The notes under the pieces are model-generated. The model was given only the letters and a program-made list of their open reading frames with translations, did no database searches and was not told the DNA's origin. Source: Thioclava sediminum (GTDB taxonomy: Bacteria > Pseudomonadota > Alphaproteobacteria > Rhodobacterales > Rhodobacteraceae). From it: DNA of 64,000 nt. Shown here piece after piece: positions 17,485 through 26,668 of this stretch. Within the stretch, counting starts at the first letter, position 1. Each line of letters begins with the position of its first letter. The stretch lies in the NCBI RefSeq assembly GCF_002020355.1, contig NZ_MPZV01000001.1, forward strand, positions 372,001 to 436,000, written 5' to 3'. The position numbers and the translations under genes were made by a program.

Positions 17485-18507
17485 ATGACCGCCCCGAAAA
17501 CCGACGCGCTGAGCCGCCTTCTGGAAACCCGCGATTGGCTGATGGCCGATGGCGCGACCGGCACCAACCTGTTCAACATGGGGCTGGCCTCGGGCGATGC
17601 GCCGGAACTGTGGAATGCCGACGAGCCCGCGAAGATCGCGAAGCTTTATTCGCTGGCCGTCGAAGCGGGCTCGGACCTGTTTCTCACCAACAGCTTCGGC
17701 GGCAATGCCTCGCGGCTGAAACTGCACAATGCGCAGAACCGCGTGCGCGAGCTGAACCGCCTCGCCGCCGAGATCGGCCGTGACGTGGCCGACAAGCAGT
17801 CGCGCCCGGTGATCGTTGCGGGCTCGATGGGCCCGACCGGCGAGATTTTCGCGCCGATGGGCACGCTGACGCATGAGCTGGCGGTCGAGATGTTCCACGA
17901 ACAGGCCGAGGGCTTGAAAGAAGGCGGCGCGGATATCCTCTGGGTCGAGACGATCTCGGCGCAGGAAGAATACAAGGCCGCCGCCGAGGCCTGCCATCTG
18001 GCGGGGATGCCCTGGTGCGGCACGATGAGCTTCGACACGGCGGGCCGCACGATGATGGGGCTGACCTCGCAGGCGATGGTCTCGATGGTCGAAAAGCTGG
18101 CTCACCCGCCGCTGGCCTTCGGCGCAAATTGCGGCGTCGGCGCGGCCGACCTGCTGCGCACCGTTCTGGGCTTTGCCGCCACCGGGACCGAGCGCCCGAT
18201 CATCGCCAAGGGCAATGCGGGCATCCCGAAATATGTCGACGGTCACATCCATTACGACGGCACGCCCGAGCTGATGGCGGAATATGCGGTGATGGCGCGC
18301 GATTGCGGCGCGACGATCATCGGCGGCTGCTGCGGCACGATGGCCGAGCATCTGGTGGCGATGCGCGAGGCGCTGGAGACGCGTCCGCGCGGCGAGCGCC
18401 CGACGCTCGATCAGATTTCCTCGGTTCTCGGCGGGTTCTCGTCGGAGGATGACGGGCTGAGCGGCGATGCGCCCAAGCGCGAACGACGGGGCCGTCGCCG
18501 CAGCTAA
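17485..18507 (+). CDS. bmt: Homocysteine S-methyltransferase (Bmt/BHMT-like)
   Basis: A 340-residue zinc-dependent methyltransferase of the homocysteine S-methyltransferase family, usually annotated betaine-homocysteine methyltransferase. The Zn-binding cysteines are in GANCGVG and GGCCGTM near the C-terminus. The N-terminal DGATGTNLFNMGL is the family start. The ATG at 17485 has GACGAGG upstream; an in-frame earlier ATG at 17425 lacks one. A corrinoid-binding protein and DUF1638 gene lie 1.4 kb downstream, so it may act with a methyl-corrinoid donor as part of a split methionine synthase rather than with betaine. The C-terminus is basic (RERRGRRRS). Confidence 0.88.
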   Translation: MTAPKTDALSRLLETRDWLMADGATGTNLFNMGLASGDAPELWNADEPAKIAKLYSLAVEAGSDLFLTNSFGGNASRLKLHNAQNRVRELNRLAAEIGRDVADKQSRPVIVAGSMGPTGEIFAPMGTLTHELAVEMFHEQAEGLKEGGADILWVETISAQEEYKAAAEACHLAGMPWCGTMSFDTAGRTMMGLTSQAMVSMVEKLAHPPLAFGANCGVGAADLLRTVLGFAATGTERPIIAKGNAGIPKYVDGHIHYDGTPELMAEYAVMARDCGATIIGGCCGTMAEHLVAMREALETRPRGERPTLDQISSVLGGFSSEDDGLSGDAPKRERRGRRRS

Positions 18508-18516
18508 GCGCGGTGT

Positions 18517-18580
18517 AAGGGGCTCTGCCCCTCGGCCTTGCGGCCTCACCCCGGGATATTTGAACCAAAACGAAGGAAGG
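18517..18580 (+). repeat. Dispersed 3'-UTR repeat element, copy B (after bmt)
   Basis: Nine bases after the bmt stop: hairpin AGGGGCTCTGCCCCT (18518-18532), second hairpin GGCC-TTGC-GGCC (18534-18545), then the core CCCCGGGATATTTGAACCAA (from 18549) followed by AACGAAGG. Confidence 0.8.
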
Positions 18581-18626
18581 GCCGGGGTTTCCCGGCGGAT
18601 GGAGCATGCACGCGTCTCAGATGAGA

Positions 18627-19721
18627 TCAGAACAGTTCGAGCTGATCGCCCGGCCGGGGCGGGACGCGGAACTGCGTCACGTCGAGATCAGGCAGATGAC
18701 GCGAGAAGCCCAGCCGCTTGCAGCTCAGCTTGAACCGCTGCTGCAACAGTTCCGCCATCTCGCCCTCGCCCTTCATCCGCTCGCCGAAGCGCGGATCGTT
18801 GAGCTTGCCGCCGCGCATGTCGCGGATCCGGCCCAGCACCTTCTCGACCTTGCCGGGGTGATGCCGCTCCATCCAGTCGGCGAAAAGCGGCGCCACCTCA
18901 TGCGGCAGCCGCACCGGCATCATCGATGCGGCCTTGGCCCCTGCCCTGCGCGCCTCGGTCAGGATCGCCTCCAGCTCGTGATCGGTGAGCCCCGGGATCA
19001 TCGGCGCGGCCATGACGCGCACCGGGATACCGGCACGCGACAATTCGCGGATCATGCGGATACGGGTCGGCGGGCTGGGCGCGCGCGGCTCCAGATCGCG
19101 GGCGAGTTTGGCGTCGAGCGTCGTGACCGACACGCCGACCTGCGCCAATCCCGCCTCCGCCATCGGCGCGAGGATGTCGAGATCGCGCAGAATGGTCGAG
19201 CCGCGGGTGACGATGGAGACCGGGTGGCGATAGGCCCGCAGCACTTCCAGCACGGCGCGCATGATCTCCATCTTGCGCTCGAGCGGCTGGTAGGGATCGG
19301 TATTCGTGCCGATGGCGAGCACGTTCGGACGGTAGCTTTTCTTGCGCAGCTCGTCTTCGAGTACTTGCGGCGCCTCCGGCCGTGCGATCAGCCGGGTCTC
19401 GAAATCCAAGCCCGCCGAGAGGCCGAGATAGCCATGGCTGGGGCGCGCGAAGCAGTAGATGCAGCCATGCTCGCAGCCGCGATAGGGGTTGAGCGAGCGC
19501 TCGAAGGGCACATCGGGCGACTGGTTGCGGGTGATGACGGAGCGGGGACGCTCCACCGAGACCTCGGTGCGGGTCAGGCGCTCTTCTTCGGGAATGTCCC
19601 AGCCGTCATGCTCGGGCGCGCGGGCGAAGGGCTCGAACCGGCCCACGGGGCGCGCCGCGGCACCGCGCGCGCGCAGACGCTCGGACGGGGTCGCGGGGGG
19701 AAGATCGAATGGCAGACTCAT
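18627..19721 (-). CDS. PA0069 family radical SAM protein
   Basis: A 364-residue radical SAM protein with the C-x3-C-x2-C cluster motif at C83, C87 and C90 (RGCEHGCIYC), preceded by NPYRGCEHG as in the PA0069/Rv2578c family. These proteins resemble spore photoproduct lyase in fold, but their reaction is not known. The C-terminus ends with LELF. The gene runs opposite to its neighbours and sits between bmt and the corrinoid protein gene. Confidence 0.9.
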   Translation of the reverse strand: MSLPFDLPPATPSERLRARGAAARPVGRFEPFARAPEHDGWDIPEEERLTRTEVSVERPRSVITRNQSPDVPFERSLNPYRGCEHGCIYCFARPSHGYLGLSAGLDFETRLIARPEAPQVLEDELRKKSYRPNVLAIGTNTDPYQPLERKMEIMRAVLEVLRAYRHPVSIVTRGSTILRDLDILAPMAEAGLAQVGVSVTTLDAKLARDLEPRAPSPPTRIRMIRELSRAGIPVRVMAAPMIPGLTDHELEAILTEARRAGAKAASMMPVRLPHEVAPLFADWMERHHPGKVEKVLGRIRDMRGGKLNDPRFGERMKGEGEMAELLQQRFKLSCKRLGFSRHLPDLDVTQFRVPPRPGDQLELF

Positions 19722-19890
19722 GCCCGGAATTTAGAACGAAATGAGAACATTTGCCAAGTAGAGTCCGGATGCGGACCCACCAACACCATGCGAGGTCGGA
19801 CAAAACACCGCGCATGTCGCAAATCGCCAAGACTTGACGGGGCCACGGCCTCACCACAGGGTAACACCGGCTAGCAGGAGACTATTGGAC

Positions 19891-20592
19891 ATGGCCGAAG
19901 ACGACGACGATATCATCCTCTCGGAACTCGACGACGACGAGCTCACCGCGCAGATGATGGATGACCTCTATGACGGTCTCAAGGAAGAGATCGAAGAGGC
20001 CACCCACATCCTGCTCGATCGCGGCTGGACGCCGTATGACATTCTGACCAAGGCCCTCGTCGCGGGCATGACCATCGTGGGCAACGACTTCCGCGACGGT
20101 ATCCTGTTCGTGCCGGAAGTGCTGCTGGCGGCGAATGCGATGAAGGGCGGCATGGCCATCCTCAAGCCGCTGCTGGTCGAGACCGGCGCGCCGCGCATGG
20201 GCAAGATGGTCATCGGCACGGTGAAGGGCGATATCCACGATATCGGCAAGAACCTCGTCGCGATGATGATGGAAGGCGCGGGCTTCGAGATCGTCGATCT
20301 GGGGATCAACAACCCGGTCGAGAACTACCTCGAAGCGATCGCGCGCGAAGAGGCCGACATCCTCGGCATGTCCGCGCTGCTGACCACCACGATGCCCTAT
20401 ATGAAGGTCGTGATCGACACGATGAAGGAACAGGGCATCCGCGACGACTACATCGTTCTGGTGGGCGGTGCGCCCTTGAACGAGGAATTTGGCAAGGCGA
20501 TCGGCGCCGATGCCTATTGCCGCGATGCCGCCGTGGCGGTGGAAACGGCGAAGGATTTCATCGCCCGCAAGCACAACCAGATGAGCGCCTGA
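19891..20592 (+). CDS. Corrinoid (vitamin B12) binding protein
   Basis: A 233-residue methyltransferase-cognate corrinoid protein. Residues about 15-95 are the helical cap domain (LVAGMTIVGNDFRDGILFVPEVL) and about 100-225 the B12-binding Rossmann domain with DxHxxG in GDIHDIGKNL, then GMSALLTTTM and VGGAP. Such proteins shuttle methyl groups between a methyl donor transferase and an acceptor transferase. The nearby Bmt-like enzyme is the natural acceptor partner. An AGGAG lies ten bases before the ATG at 19891. It is followed by a strong terminator, so the downstream DUF1638 operon is probably separate. Confidence 0.92.
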   Translation: MAEDDDDIILSELDDDELTAQMMDDLYDGLKEEIEEATHILLDRGWTPYDILTKALVAGMTIVGNDFRDGILFVPEVLLAANAMKGGMAILKPLLVETGAPRMGKMVIGTVKGDIHDIGKNLVAMMMEGAGFEIVDLGINNPVENYLEAIAREEADILGMSALLTTTMPYMKVVIDTMKEQGIRDDYIVLVGGAPLNEEFGKAIGADAYCRDAAVAVETAKDFIARKHNQMSA

Positions 20593-20631
20593 TCGCCTAT
20601 CGCGCGCGCATCTAGGCTGATATGCATGGAG

Positions 20632-20662
20632 AAGGCCCCGATTTTTTCATCGGGGCCTTTTC
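20632..20662 (+). terminator. Intrinsic terminator after the corrinoid protein gene
   Basis: The stem AAGGCCCCGAT / ATCGGGGCCTT with a T-rich loop is followed by TTTTC. Confidence 0.85.
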
Positions 20663-20709
20663 ATGTGCGCTTCCCCGCCCCATACTTGAAGAGAAGGGGG
20701 AAACGAGAA

Positions 20710-20868
20710 ATGCCGCTGCCACATTTTCTGCTGCTGATCCTGTTTGTGATCGTTCTGGCGGGCTTGACGATCTGGGCCTTTGCCGCATCGGGCGTGCCGA
20801 TGGCGATGCTCGGGCTGATGGTTCTCGTCGCAGCAGGCGTTGCCCGGATGATGGCACGGGTGGAATGA
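20710..20868 (+). CDS. Small membrane protein (52 residues), unknown function
   Basis: A 52-residue, almost entirely hydrophobic protein with two transmembrane stretches (LLLILFVIVLAGLTIWAF and PMAMLGLMVLVAAGVARM) and a basic end. GGGGGAAACGAGAA precedes the ATG at 20710. Its stop codon overlaps the start of the DUF1638 gene (ATGA), so the two are translationally coupled. No family is recognised. Confidence 0.65.
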   Translation: MPLPHFLLLILFVIVLAGLTIWAFAASGVPMAMLGLMVLVAAGVARMMARVE

Positions 20869-21542
20869 CCGCCCAGAAAGCTGCCTCGCTTCCCGGCGAC
20901 ACGACCTTATCCGAAAATGGCTTAGCTCCCGAGGGCTCGGGGCGTCTTCTGCTGATCGCCTGCGGGGCGCTCGCGCGCGAAATTCTCGCGCTCAAACGGA
21001 TCAATGGCTGGGATCACATCGATCTGACCTGCCTGCCCGCAAATCTGCACCTATACCCCGAGAAGATCACCGCCGCCGTCGAAGAGGCGGTGCTGCGCTA
21101 TCGCGACCAATATGACGATATCTTCGTGGTCTATGCCGATTGCGGCACGGGCGGGCAATTGTTGGAAAAGTGCAAGTCTTTGGGGGTCGAGATGGTCGAA
21201 GGCCCCCACTGTTATTCGTTTTTTGAAGGCAACGCGGCCTTTGCCGAAACGGCGGAAGACGAAATCACGGCCTTCTACCTCACCGATTTCCTCACCCGGC
21301 AGTTCGACGCTTTCGTCTGGAAGCCGATGGGCTTCGACCGCCACCCGGAACTGATCCCGATGATGTTCGGCAATTACGACCGGCTGATCTATCAGGCCCA
21401 GACCGACGATCCCGCGCTCGACGCGAAGGCGCGTGAGGCCGCGGAGCGGCTCGGCCTGCGCTATGAACGGCGTTTTACCGGCTATGGCGATCTGGCAACC
21501 AGTCTCGCCAAATTTGCCACGAAATCGGGCAATCCGGCTTAA
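20865..21542 (+). CDS. DUF1638 domain-containing protein
   Basis: A 225-residue protein of the DUF1638 family. Visible motifs are LLIACGALAREILALKR near residue 30, VVYADCGTGGQLL, EGPHCYSFFEG and FVWKPMGFDRHPEL; the conserved cysteine and histidine residues suggest a metal or corrinoid site. DUF1638 genes are commonly found beside corrinoid methyltransferase genes, as here with the B12-binding protein 270 bases upstream. A role in methyl-corrinoid chemistry or reactivation is inference. It is coupled by ATGA to the 52-residue membrane protein. Confidence 0.85.
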   Translation: MTAQKAASLPGDTTLSENGLAPEGSGRLLLIACGALAREILALKRINGWDHIDLTCLPANLHLYPEKITAAVEEAVLRYRDQYDDIFVVYADCGTGGQLLEKCKSLGVEMVEGPHCYSFFEGNAAFAETAEDEITAFYLTDFLTRQFDAFVWKPMGFDRHPELIPMMFGNYDRLIYQAQTDDPALDAKAREAAERLGLRYERRFTGYGDLATSLAKFATKSGNPA

Positions 21543-21681
21543 TCCTCTTTGAATTTTTCTCAAAACCCGACCTGCGGGGCTTGGCATCGCTACGTCACCC
21601 GGGTATTGGCTTCGCCAAATCTCACATCCCTCCGGCCCGCCCCTCCCTGGTCGCGGGCCTTTCTAATTGCAGGACAACCGT

Positions 21682-23160
21682 ATGACCTTGTCGCAATGGC
21701 GCAGCCAGTGGACTGGCAACTACCGCGCCGACATTCTTTCCGGTCTCGTGGTCGCGCTCGCGCTGATCCCCGAGGCCATCGCTTTCTCGATCATCGCAGG
21801 CGTGGACCCGAAAGTGGGCCTCTACGCCTCCTTCATGATCGCCACGATCACAGCTTTCTTCGGTGGCCGCCCGGGCATGATCTCGGCCGCGACCGCCGCG
21901 ACCGCCGTTCTGATGGGCACTCTGGTGCGCAGCTACGGGCTCGACTACCTGCTGGCCGCGACGGTGCTGGCGGGCGTGCTGCAGGTGATTGCCGGCGCGC
22001 TGAACCTCGGGACCGTGATGCGCTTCGTGTCGAAATCGGTGATGACAGGCTTCGTGAACGCGCTCGCCATCCTGATCTTCATGGCGCAATGGCCCGAGCT
22101 GAACCCGGCCAACGTACCGGTGGTGGCGACCTATGCGCTGGTGGCACTCGGCCTTGCGATCATCTACCTGCTGCCGCGCTTCTTCCGCGCCATCCCCTCG
22201 CCGCTGATCGCGATCCTCGTTCTCAGCGCGGTCTCGATGGGGCTGGGGCTCAACGACGTGCACACGGTGTCCGACATGGGCGCCCTGCCCGATCAGTTGC
22301 CCTCGCTGCTGATCCCCAACGTGCCGTTCACCTTCGAGACGCTGCAGATCATCCTGCCCTATTCGGTGGGCGTGGCGGTCGTCGGCCTGCTGGAGAGCCT
22401 GATGACGCAGAACATCGTCGACGAGATGACCGACACGCGTTCGGACCGCCGTCAGGAATGCTTCGGTCAGGGCATCGCCAATTTCTGCACCGGTTTCATC
22501 GGGGGCATGGCGGGCTGCGCGATGATCGGCCAGTCGGTGATCAACGTCACCTCGGGAGGCCGCACGCGCCTGTCGACCCTCACCGCGGGGATCGCGCTTT
22601 TGATCTTCTGCGTGGTGCTGGGCGAATGGGTGGGCCGCATCCCGATGCCCGCGCTGGTGGCGATCATGATCATGGTGTCGATCGGCACGTTCAGCTGGGC
22701 CTCGCTGGGTCAGCTGCGCACGATGCCGATGTCGTCCAACGTGGTGATGCTGGCCACCGTCGCCTTCGTCGTCGCCACCCATAACCTCGCGATCGGGGTG
22801 CTGGTGGGCGTGCTGCTCTCGGGGATCTTCTTCGCGGGCAAGATCGCGCGGATGACCGAGATCTCCTCGCGCTACAACGAGGCGCATCACCTGCGGACCT
22901 ATTACATCAAGGGCCAGATCTTCTTCGCGACCGTGGAAGAGTTCAACCGCGCCTTCGACTTCCAAGAGAAGCTCGACCGCGTGGTGATCGACCTGACCCA
23001 CGCCCATATCTGGGACATCTCATCGGTCTCGGCGCTCGACCGGGCGGTGGGCAAATTCCGGATGTCCGGCACGGATGTGAAGGTCGTGGGCATGAACCAC
23101 GCGACCGAGACGATCATCGACAAGCTGTCGAATGGCGGTCAGGTCGCGGCGGGGCACTGA
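21682..23160 (+). CDS. SulP family anion transporter with STAS domain
   Basis: A 492-residue inner-membrane transporter. The SulP membrane domain (about 10-390) begins [25 protein letters not shown], with the typical [13 protein letters not shown] and [10 protein letters not shown] segments. A C-terminal STAS domain (about 410-490, [20 protein letters not shown]) follows. The substrate may be sulfate, bicarbonate or another anion and cannot be told. The ATG at 21682 has AGGA upstream; a TTG at 21667 is in frame but less likely. Repeat copy C begins right at the stop codon. Confidence 0.9.
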   Translation: MTLSQWRSQWTGNYRADILSGLVVALALIPEAIAFSIIAGVDPKVGLYASFMIATITAFFGGRPGMISAATAATAVLMGTLVRSYGLDYLLAATVLAGVLQVIAGALNLGTVMRFVSKSVMTGFVNALAILIFMAQWPELNPANVPVVATYALVALGLAIIYLLPRFFRAIPSPLIAILVLSAVSMGLGLNDVHTVSDMGALPDQLPSLLIPNVPFTFETLQIILPYSVGVAVVGLLESLMTQNIVDEMTDTRSDRRQECFGQGIANFCTGFIGGMAGCAMIGQSVINVTSGGRTRLSTLTAGIALLIFCVVLGEWVGRIPMPALVAIMIMVSIGTFSWASLGQLRTMPMSSNVVMLATVAFVVATHNLAIGVLVGVLLSGIFFAGKIARMTEISSRYNEAHHLRTYYIKGQIFFATVEEFNRAFDFQEKLDRVVIDLTHAHIWDISSVSALDRAVGKFRMSGTDVKVVGMNHATETIIDKLSNGGQVAAGH

Positions 23161-23222
23161 GGGGGCTCTGCCCCCGCTTGCTGCGCAAGCCCCCCGGGAT
23201 ATTTTCACCAATACGAAGAAGG
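23161..23222 (+). repeat. Dispersed 3'-UTR repeat element, copy C (after sulP)
   Basis: Directly after the stop codon: hairpin GGGGGCTCTGCCCCC (23161-23175), second hairpin GCTTGC-TGC-GCAAGC (23176-23190), then the core CCCCGGGATATTTTCACCAA followed by TACGAAGAAGG, ending at 23222. Confidence 0.8.
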
Positions 23223-23250
23223 GCGTGCCGGAGACGGCGCGCCCTTTTCT

Positions 23251-23850
23251 TTAGGCTTCCAGCTCGGTGTCCCAGTAGAGGAAGTCCATCCAACTTTCGT
23301 GCAGATAGCCTGGCGGGAAGCGACGCCCGATGCGCAGCATATCCTCGGGCTGGGGCTGGCGCGCGGGTTTGAGAAGATGCATCCCCGAGCGCTCCAGCGG
23401 CTTGTTGGCCTTGCGCAGGTTGCACGGCGCGCAGGCGGCCACGACATTCTCCCAACTGGTGATTCCACCGCGCGAGCGCGGGATCACATGGTCGAAGGTC
23501 AGATCGCCCCGTTTTCCGCAATACTGGCACTTGAATTCGTCCCTCAGAAAAAGATTGAAGCGCGTGAAAGCCACGCGCTTCTGGGGTCGGACATATTCTT
23601 TGAGGACGACGACGGAGGGGATTTTGAAGGCCTGCCTCTGGCTGCGCACCACTTCTTCGTATTCGGCGAGGATCGTCACCCTGTCGAGGAAGACCGCCTT
23701 TATCGCCTCCTGCCAAGGCCATAGCGAGAGCGGGTAATAGGAAAGCGGCCGGAAATCGGCGTTGAGCACCAGTGCCGGGTGCTGTCTCAGCGCCGCCGGT
23801 TCGCGGGTGAATTGGGTTCGAAAATTCGTCCTGTCGCACTCGTCCAGCAT
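23251..23850 (-). CDS. HNH endonuclease family protein
   Basis: A 199-residue protein with a zinc-bound HNH domain: C108-x2-C111, the Asp-His pair D120/H121 in FDHVIPRSRGG, N135 in SWENVV, and C140-x2-C143. The N-terminal part (ALVLNADFRPLSYYPLSLW) is the conserved lead of a common bacterial HNH family with no known biological role. It is not next to a restriction or phage gene. The ATG at 23850 has GGAG upstream. A candidate promoter and a hairpin-bearing leader lie upstream. Confidence 0.88.
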   Translation of the reverse strand: MLDECDRTNFRTQFTREPAALRQHPALVLNADFRPLSYYPLSLWPWQEAIKAVFLDRVTILAEYEEVVRSQRQAFKIPSVVVLKEYVRPQKRVAFTRFNLFLRDEFKCQYCGKRGDLTFDHVIPRSRGGITSWENVVAACAPCNLRKANKPLERSGMHLLKPARQPQPEDMLRIGRRFPPGYLHESWMDFLYWDTELEA

Positions 23851-23888
23851 GGGTGACTCCGTCCTCGCCCTGTCGCCTGCCTCGGCTC

Positions 23889-23947
23889 AGGGGCGGGGTC
23901 CGCCCCTGCCTTATCCATGACTATATATGGCGTTCGCGATCTGGCAA
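23889..23947 (-). promoter_or_regulatory. Candidate promoter and leader hairpin of the HNH gene
   Basis: On the minus strand TTGCCA (23942-23947) and TATAGT (23920-23925) are spaced by 16 bases. Just downstream, AGGGGCGG-GGT-CCGCCCCT (23889-23907) can form a hairpin in the leader. The remaining bases up to 24070 show no gene. Confidence 0.4.
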
Positions 23948-24070
23948 GCCTCTTGATCTCGCGATTGCTGCCATGCGGCATGGGTAGCAAACAGCCATGA
24001 CAAAGAAATGACGCTACGCGAGCGTTTGGCAAGGTTGCAGGTGCCGCGGCGATCGGCGGCCGCGGGCATC

Positions 24071-24733
24071 TCAGCCCGGCAGTTTGTCTTGCAGGAAGGA
24101 CAGCGCCACCGAGAGCCCGTCGGGCGCGATCCCGTGGCCGGTGCCCTTCATCACATGGGCATAGGTGTCGAACCCCGCCGAGACCAGCGCATCGCCCGCC
24201 TTGCCCATATCGGCGAAGGGCACGACCGGGTCCTGATCGCCATGGATCAGCAGAACCGGCGGCTTCGAGATCGCCTCATTGCCCAAGGCTTCCGGGCGAA
24301 GAAGACGGCCCGAGAAAGCCACCAGCCCCGCGACAGGCTCGGCCCGGCGCGGCAGCACTTCGAGCGCGGTCATCGTGCCTTGCGAGAAGCCGATCACGGC
24401 GAGCTGCGCGGGCGTCAGCCCCTGCTCTTCCAGCACGGAATCGAGGAAGGCATCCACGTCGGCTGCCGCGTCCTTGAGACCTTGAGCGGATTCCGCTTCG
24501 CTGGAATTGTCGATCCAGGGGATCGGGAACCATTGACGGCCGTAAGGCGCCGCGCGGCAGGGCTCGGGCGCATCGGGCGCGAGGAACAACGTGTCGGGCA
24601 TGTGCTGGCCTAGCGGATCGGCGAGGCCCAGCAGGTCCGCCCCGTCCGCGCCGTAGCCATGCAGGAACACCACGGCGGATTTCACCACCCCCGATTGCGG
24701 CTCTTTGCGTCCGGCTTCCAGCTTGCGGGTCAT
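24071..24733 (-). CDS. Alpha/beta hydrolase, phospholipase/carboxylesterase family
   Basis: A 220-residue serine hydrolase of the carboxylesterase/acyl-protein-thioesterase family. The oxyanion-hole region is VVFLHGYGADGADL, the nucleophile elbow GFSQGT, the acid HGDQDPVVPF and the histidine GTGHGI. It is cytoplasmic with no signal peptide. Its start overlaps the stop of the DNA glycosylase gene by four bases (ATGA), so the two are cotranscribed, although no functional link is evident. Confidence 0.9.
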   Translation of the reverse strand: MTRKLEAGRKEPQSGVVKSAVVFLHGYGADGADLLGLADPLGQHMPDTLFLAPDAPEPCRAAPYGRQWFPIPWIDNSSEAESAQGLKDAAADVDAFLDSVLEEQGLTPAQLAVIGFSQGTMTALEVLPRRAEPVAGLVAFSGRLLRPEALGNEAISKPPVLLIHGDQDPVVPFADMGKAGDALVSAGFDTYAHVMKGTGHGIAPDGLSVALSFLQDKLPG

Positions 24734-25362
24734 GGGGCAACTCCTTCACGATCTTTACAGGCCGCGTAATAGGCCCAGAGGCCGCGCGCCGCAACCGCGC
24801 GCCAAGGCGACCAGGCTGCCGATAGCTCATTGAATTGTTTGCGCTTGGGACGTTCGGGCAAATCGAACAGCAGCCGCGCCCCCTCGGCCAGCGCGAGATC
24901 GTCCACCGCGAAGACATCGGCGCGGCCCAGAGCGAAGATGAGATACATCTCCACCGTCCAGCGCCCGATGCCGGGGATCGGCAGAAGCTGGGCGACCACC
25001 TCCTCGTCGGGCATCGCGCGCAGACCCTCGAAATCGACGCCGGAATTGGAGAGCGCCTGCAGGTAGCGCACCTTCTGGCGCGAGAGGCCACAGGCGCGCA
25101 GATCCTCTTCCGAGGCGCCCGCGATGGAGACCGGATCGCCATAGCCCGCGCCGATCACCTTGTTGCGGATGGAATTGGCGGCGGCGACGGAGACCTGCTG
25201 GCCGATGATCGCGTCGCGCAGCGCCTCGAACCCGTCCTCGCGGCGGCGCAGAGGCCACGGCCCCGTCAGCGCGCAAACCTCGGCAAAACGCGGCTCGGCG
25301 CGGCAGAGAAATTCGGTGCCCTCGGCGATATCGTCTTCGCAGGTAATGATACGTCCAACCAT
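24730..25362 (-). CDS. DNA-3-methyladenine glycosylase (HhH-GPD, AlkA-like)
   Basis: A base-excision repair glycosylase for alkylated purines. The 210-residue protein has the helix-hairpin-helix LLPIPGIGRWTVEMYLIFAL followed by GRADVFAVDDLALAEG, which holds the catalytic aspartate of the HhH-GPD superfamily. FEALRDAIIGQQVS is the other family motif. ATG at 25362 is preferred over the GTG at 25371 because GAGGCAGG sits nine bases upstream of it. No C-terminal iron-sulfur cysteines are present, consistent with the AlkA branch. Confidence 0.9.
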   Translation of the reverse strand: MVGRIITCEDDIAEGTEFLCRAEPRFAEVCALTGPWPLRRREDGFEALRDAIIGQQVSVAAANSIRNKVIGAGYGDPVSIAGASEEDLRACGLSRQKVRYLQALSNSGVDFEGLRAMPDEEVVAQLLPIPGIGRWTVEMYLIFALGRADVFAVDDLALAEGARLLFDLPERPKRKQFNELSAAWSPWRAVAARGLWAYYAACKDREGVAP

Positions 25363-25427
25363 GCGCGACACCCTGCCTCATGCCGCGCCCGCTTGCCAGC
25401 CCCCAATCGCCACGCTAGCAAGCTGTC

Positions 25428-26651
25428 ATGAGTGACATGACCGCCCCTCCCGCCTCTCGCGAAAAGCGCAATACGATCGTGCTGGTCCTGGCCCAGGCGC
25501 TTCTGGGCGCGCAGATGCCGATGATCTTCACGGTGGGCGGTCTTGCGGGTCAGATGCTCTCACCCAATCCCTGCCTCGCGACGCTGCCCTTGTCGCTGAT
25601 AATTCTGGGTTCGGTCCTCTCGGCGCAGCCGATGTCGGAATTCATGGCCGCGAAAGGCCGCCGCGCGGGCTTCATCCTCGCCAATGCGATGGGCGCGCTG
25701 GGGGCGGCGACCGCGGCCTATGCACTCTATCACGGGTCGTTTGCGCTGTTCATGCTGGGGTCGTTCTTCACCGGCACCTATATGTCGGCGCAGGGGTTTT
25801 ACCGGTTCGCGGCGACTGATACCGCCAGCGCGGAGTTCCAGCCCAAGGCGATTTCCTATGTGATGGCGGGCGGGCTTGTGGCCGCGATCATTGGCCCGCA
25901 GCTGGTGAAGGTCACGAGCGAGGCGATGGTCGTGCCCTTCATGGCGACATATCTCGCGATCATCGGGATCAATGCGCTCGGGCCGATCCTGTTCTCCTTC
26001 CTCGACATCCCCGCCCCGGGACGCCGCAAGAAACATGAACATCACGAGGGCCGCACCCGCCGCGAGCTGCTGAAAGACCCGGTGATCCTCGTGGCGATGA
26101 TCTGCGCCATGGTCTCCTACGCGCTGATGAACCTCGTGATGACATCGACGCCGCTCGCGGTCGTAGGCTGCGGGTTCGAGCAGGCAGACGCGGCCAATAT
26201 CGTCTCGGCTCACGTGCTGGCGATGTATCTGCCGAGCTTCTTCACCGGCCACCTGATCGCGCGCTTCGGCAAAGAAGTGATCGTGGGCACCGGCCTCGTG
26301 ATTCTGGCCGCGGCGGGTGCAATGGCGCTGAGCGGCGTCGATCTCGCACAGTTTTATGCCACGCTCATCCTTCTCGGTCTCGGCTGGAACTTCGGCTTCA
26401 TCGGCGCGACTTCGATGCTCGCCTCCGCCCATAGCCCTGAAGAGCGCGGCCATGTGCAGGGGATGAACGATTTCGTGGTCTTCGGTGGCGTCTTCCTCGC
26501 CTCGCTCGCCTCGGGCGGACTGATGAACTGCACCCAGAGCGGCAATGCCCAAGCGGGCTGGCAGGCGGTCAACCTCGCGATGATCCCCTTCCTGACGCTG
26601 GCGGGCGCCGCGCTGATCTGGCTGGTGCTGCGCCCGAAAGAGACCCGCTAA
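25428..26651 (+). CDS. Major facilitator superfamily transporter
   Basis: A 407-residue polytopic protein with about 12 transmembrane segments and a charged, histidine-containing cytoplasmic loop in the middle (RRKKHEHHEGRTRREL). This gives the 6+6 layout of MFS carriers. The substrate is unknown. It is divergent from the glycosylase gene with a 65-base intergenic gap that must hold both promoters. The ATG at 25428 is followed by MSDMTAPPASREKRN, a soluble N-terminus. Confidence 0.85.
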   Translation: MSDMTAPPASREKRNTIVLVLAQALLGAQMPMIFTVGGLAGQMLSPNPCLATLPLSLIILGSVLSAQPMSEFMAAKGRRAGFILANAMGALGAATAAYALYHGSFALFMLGSFFTGTYMSAQGFYRFAATDTASAEFQPKAISYVMAGGLVAAIIGPQLVKVTSEAMVVPFMATYLAIIGINALGPILFSFLDIPAPGRRKKHEHHEGRTRRELLKDPVILVAMICAMVSYALMNLVMTSTPLAVVGCGFEQADAANIVSAHVLAMYLPSFFTGHLIARFGKEVIVGTGLVILAAAGAMALSGVDLAQFYATLILLGLGWNFGFIGATSMLASAHSPEERGHVQGMNDFVVFGGVFLASLASGGLMNCTQSGNAQAGWQAVNLAMIPFLTLAGAALIWLVLRPKETR

Positions 26652-26668
26652 AGGGGGCGCCGCCCGCC

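Noticed and set aside
23251-23850. HNH protein as part of a restriction or phage-defence system
   Set aside because: No methyltransferase, nuclease partner or phage gene is adjacent; the family is widespread as a stand-alone chromosomal gene.
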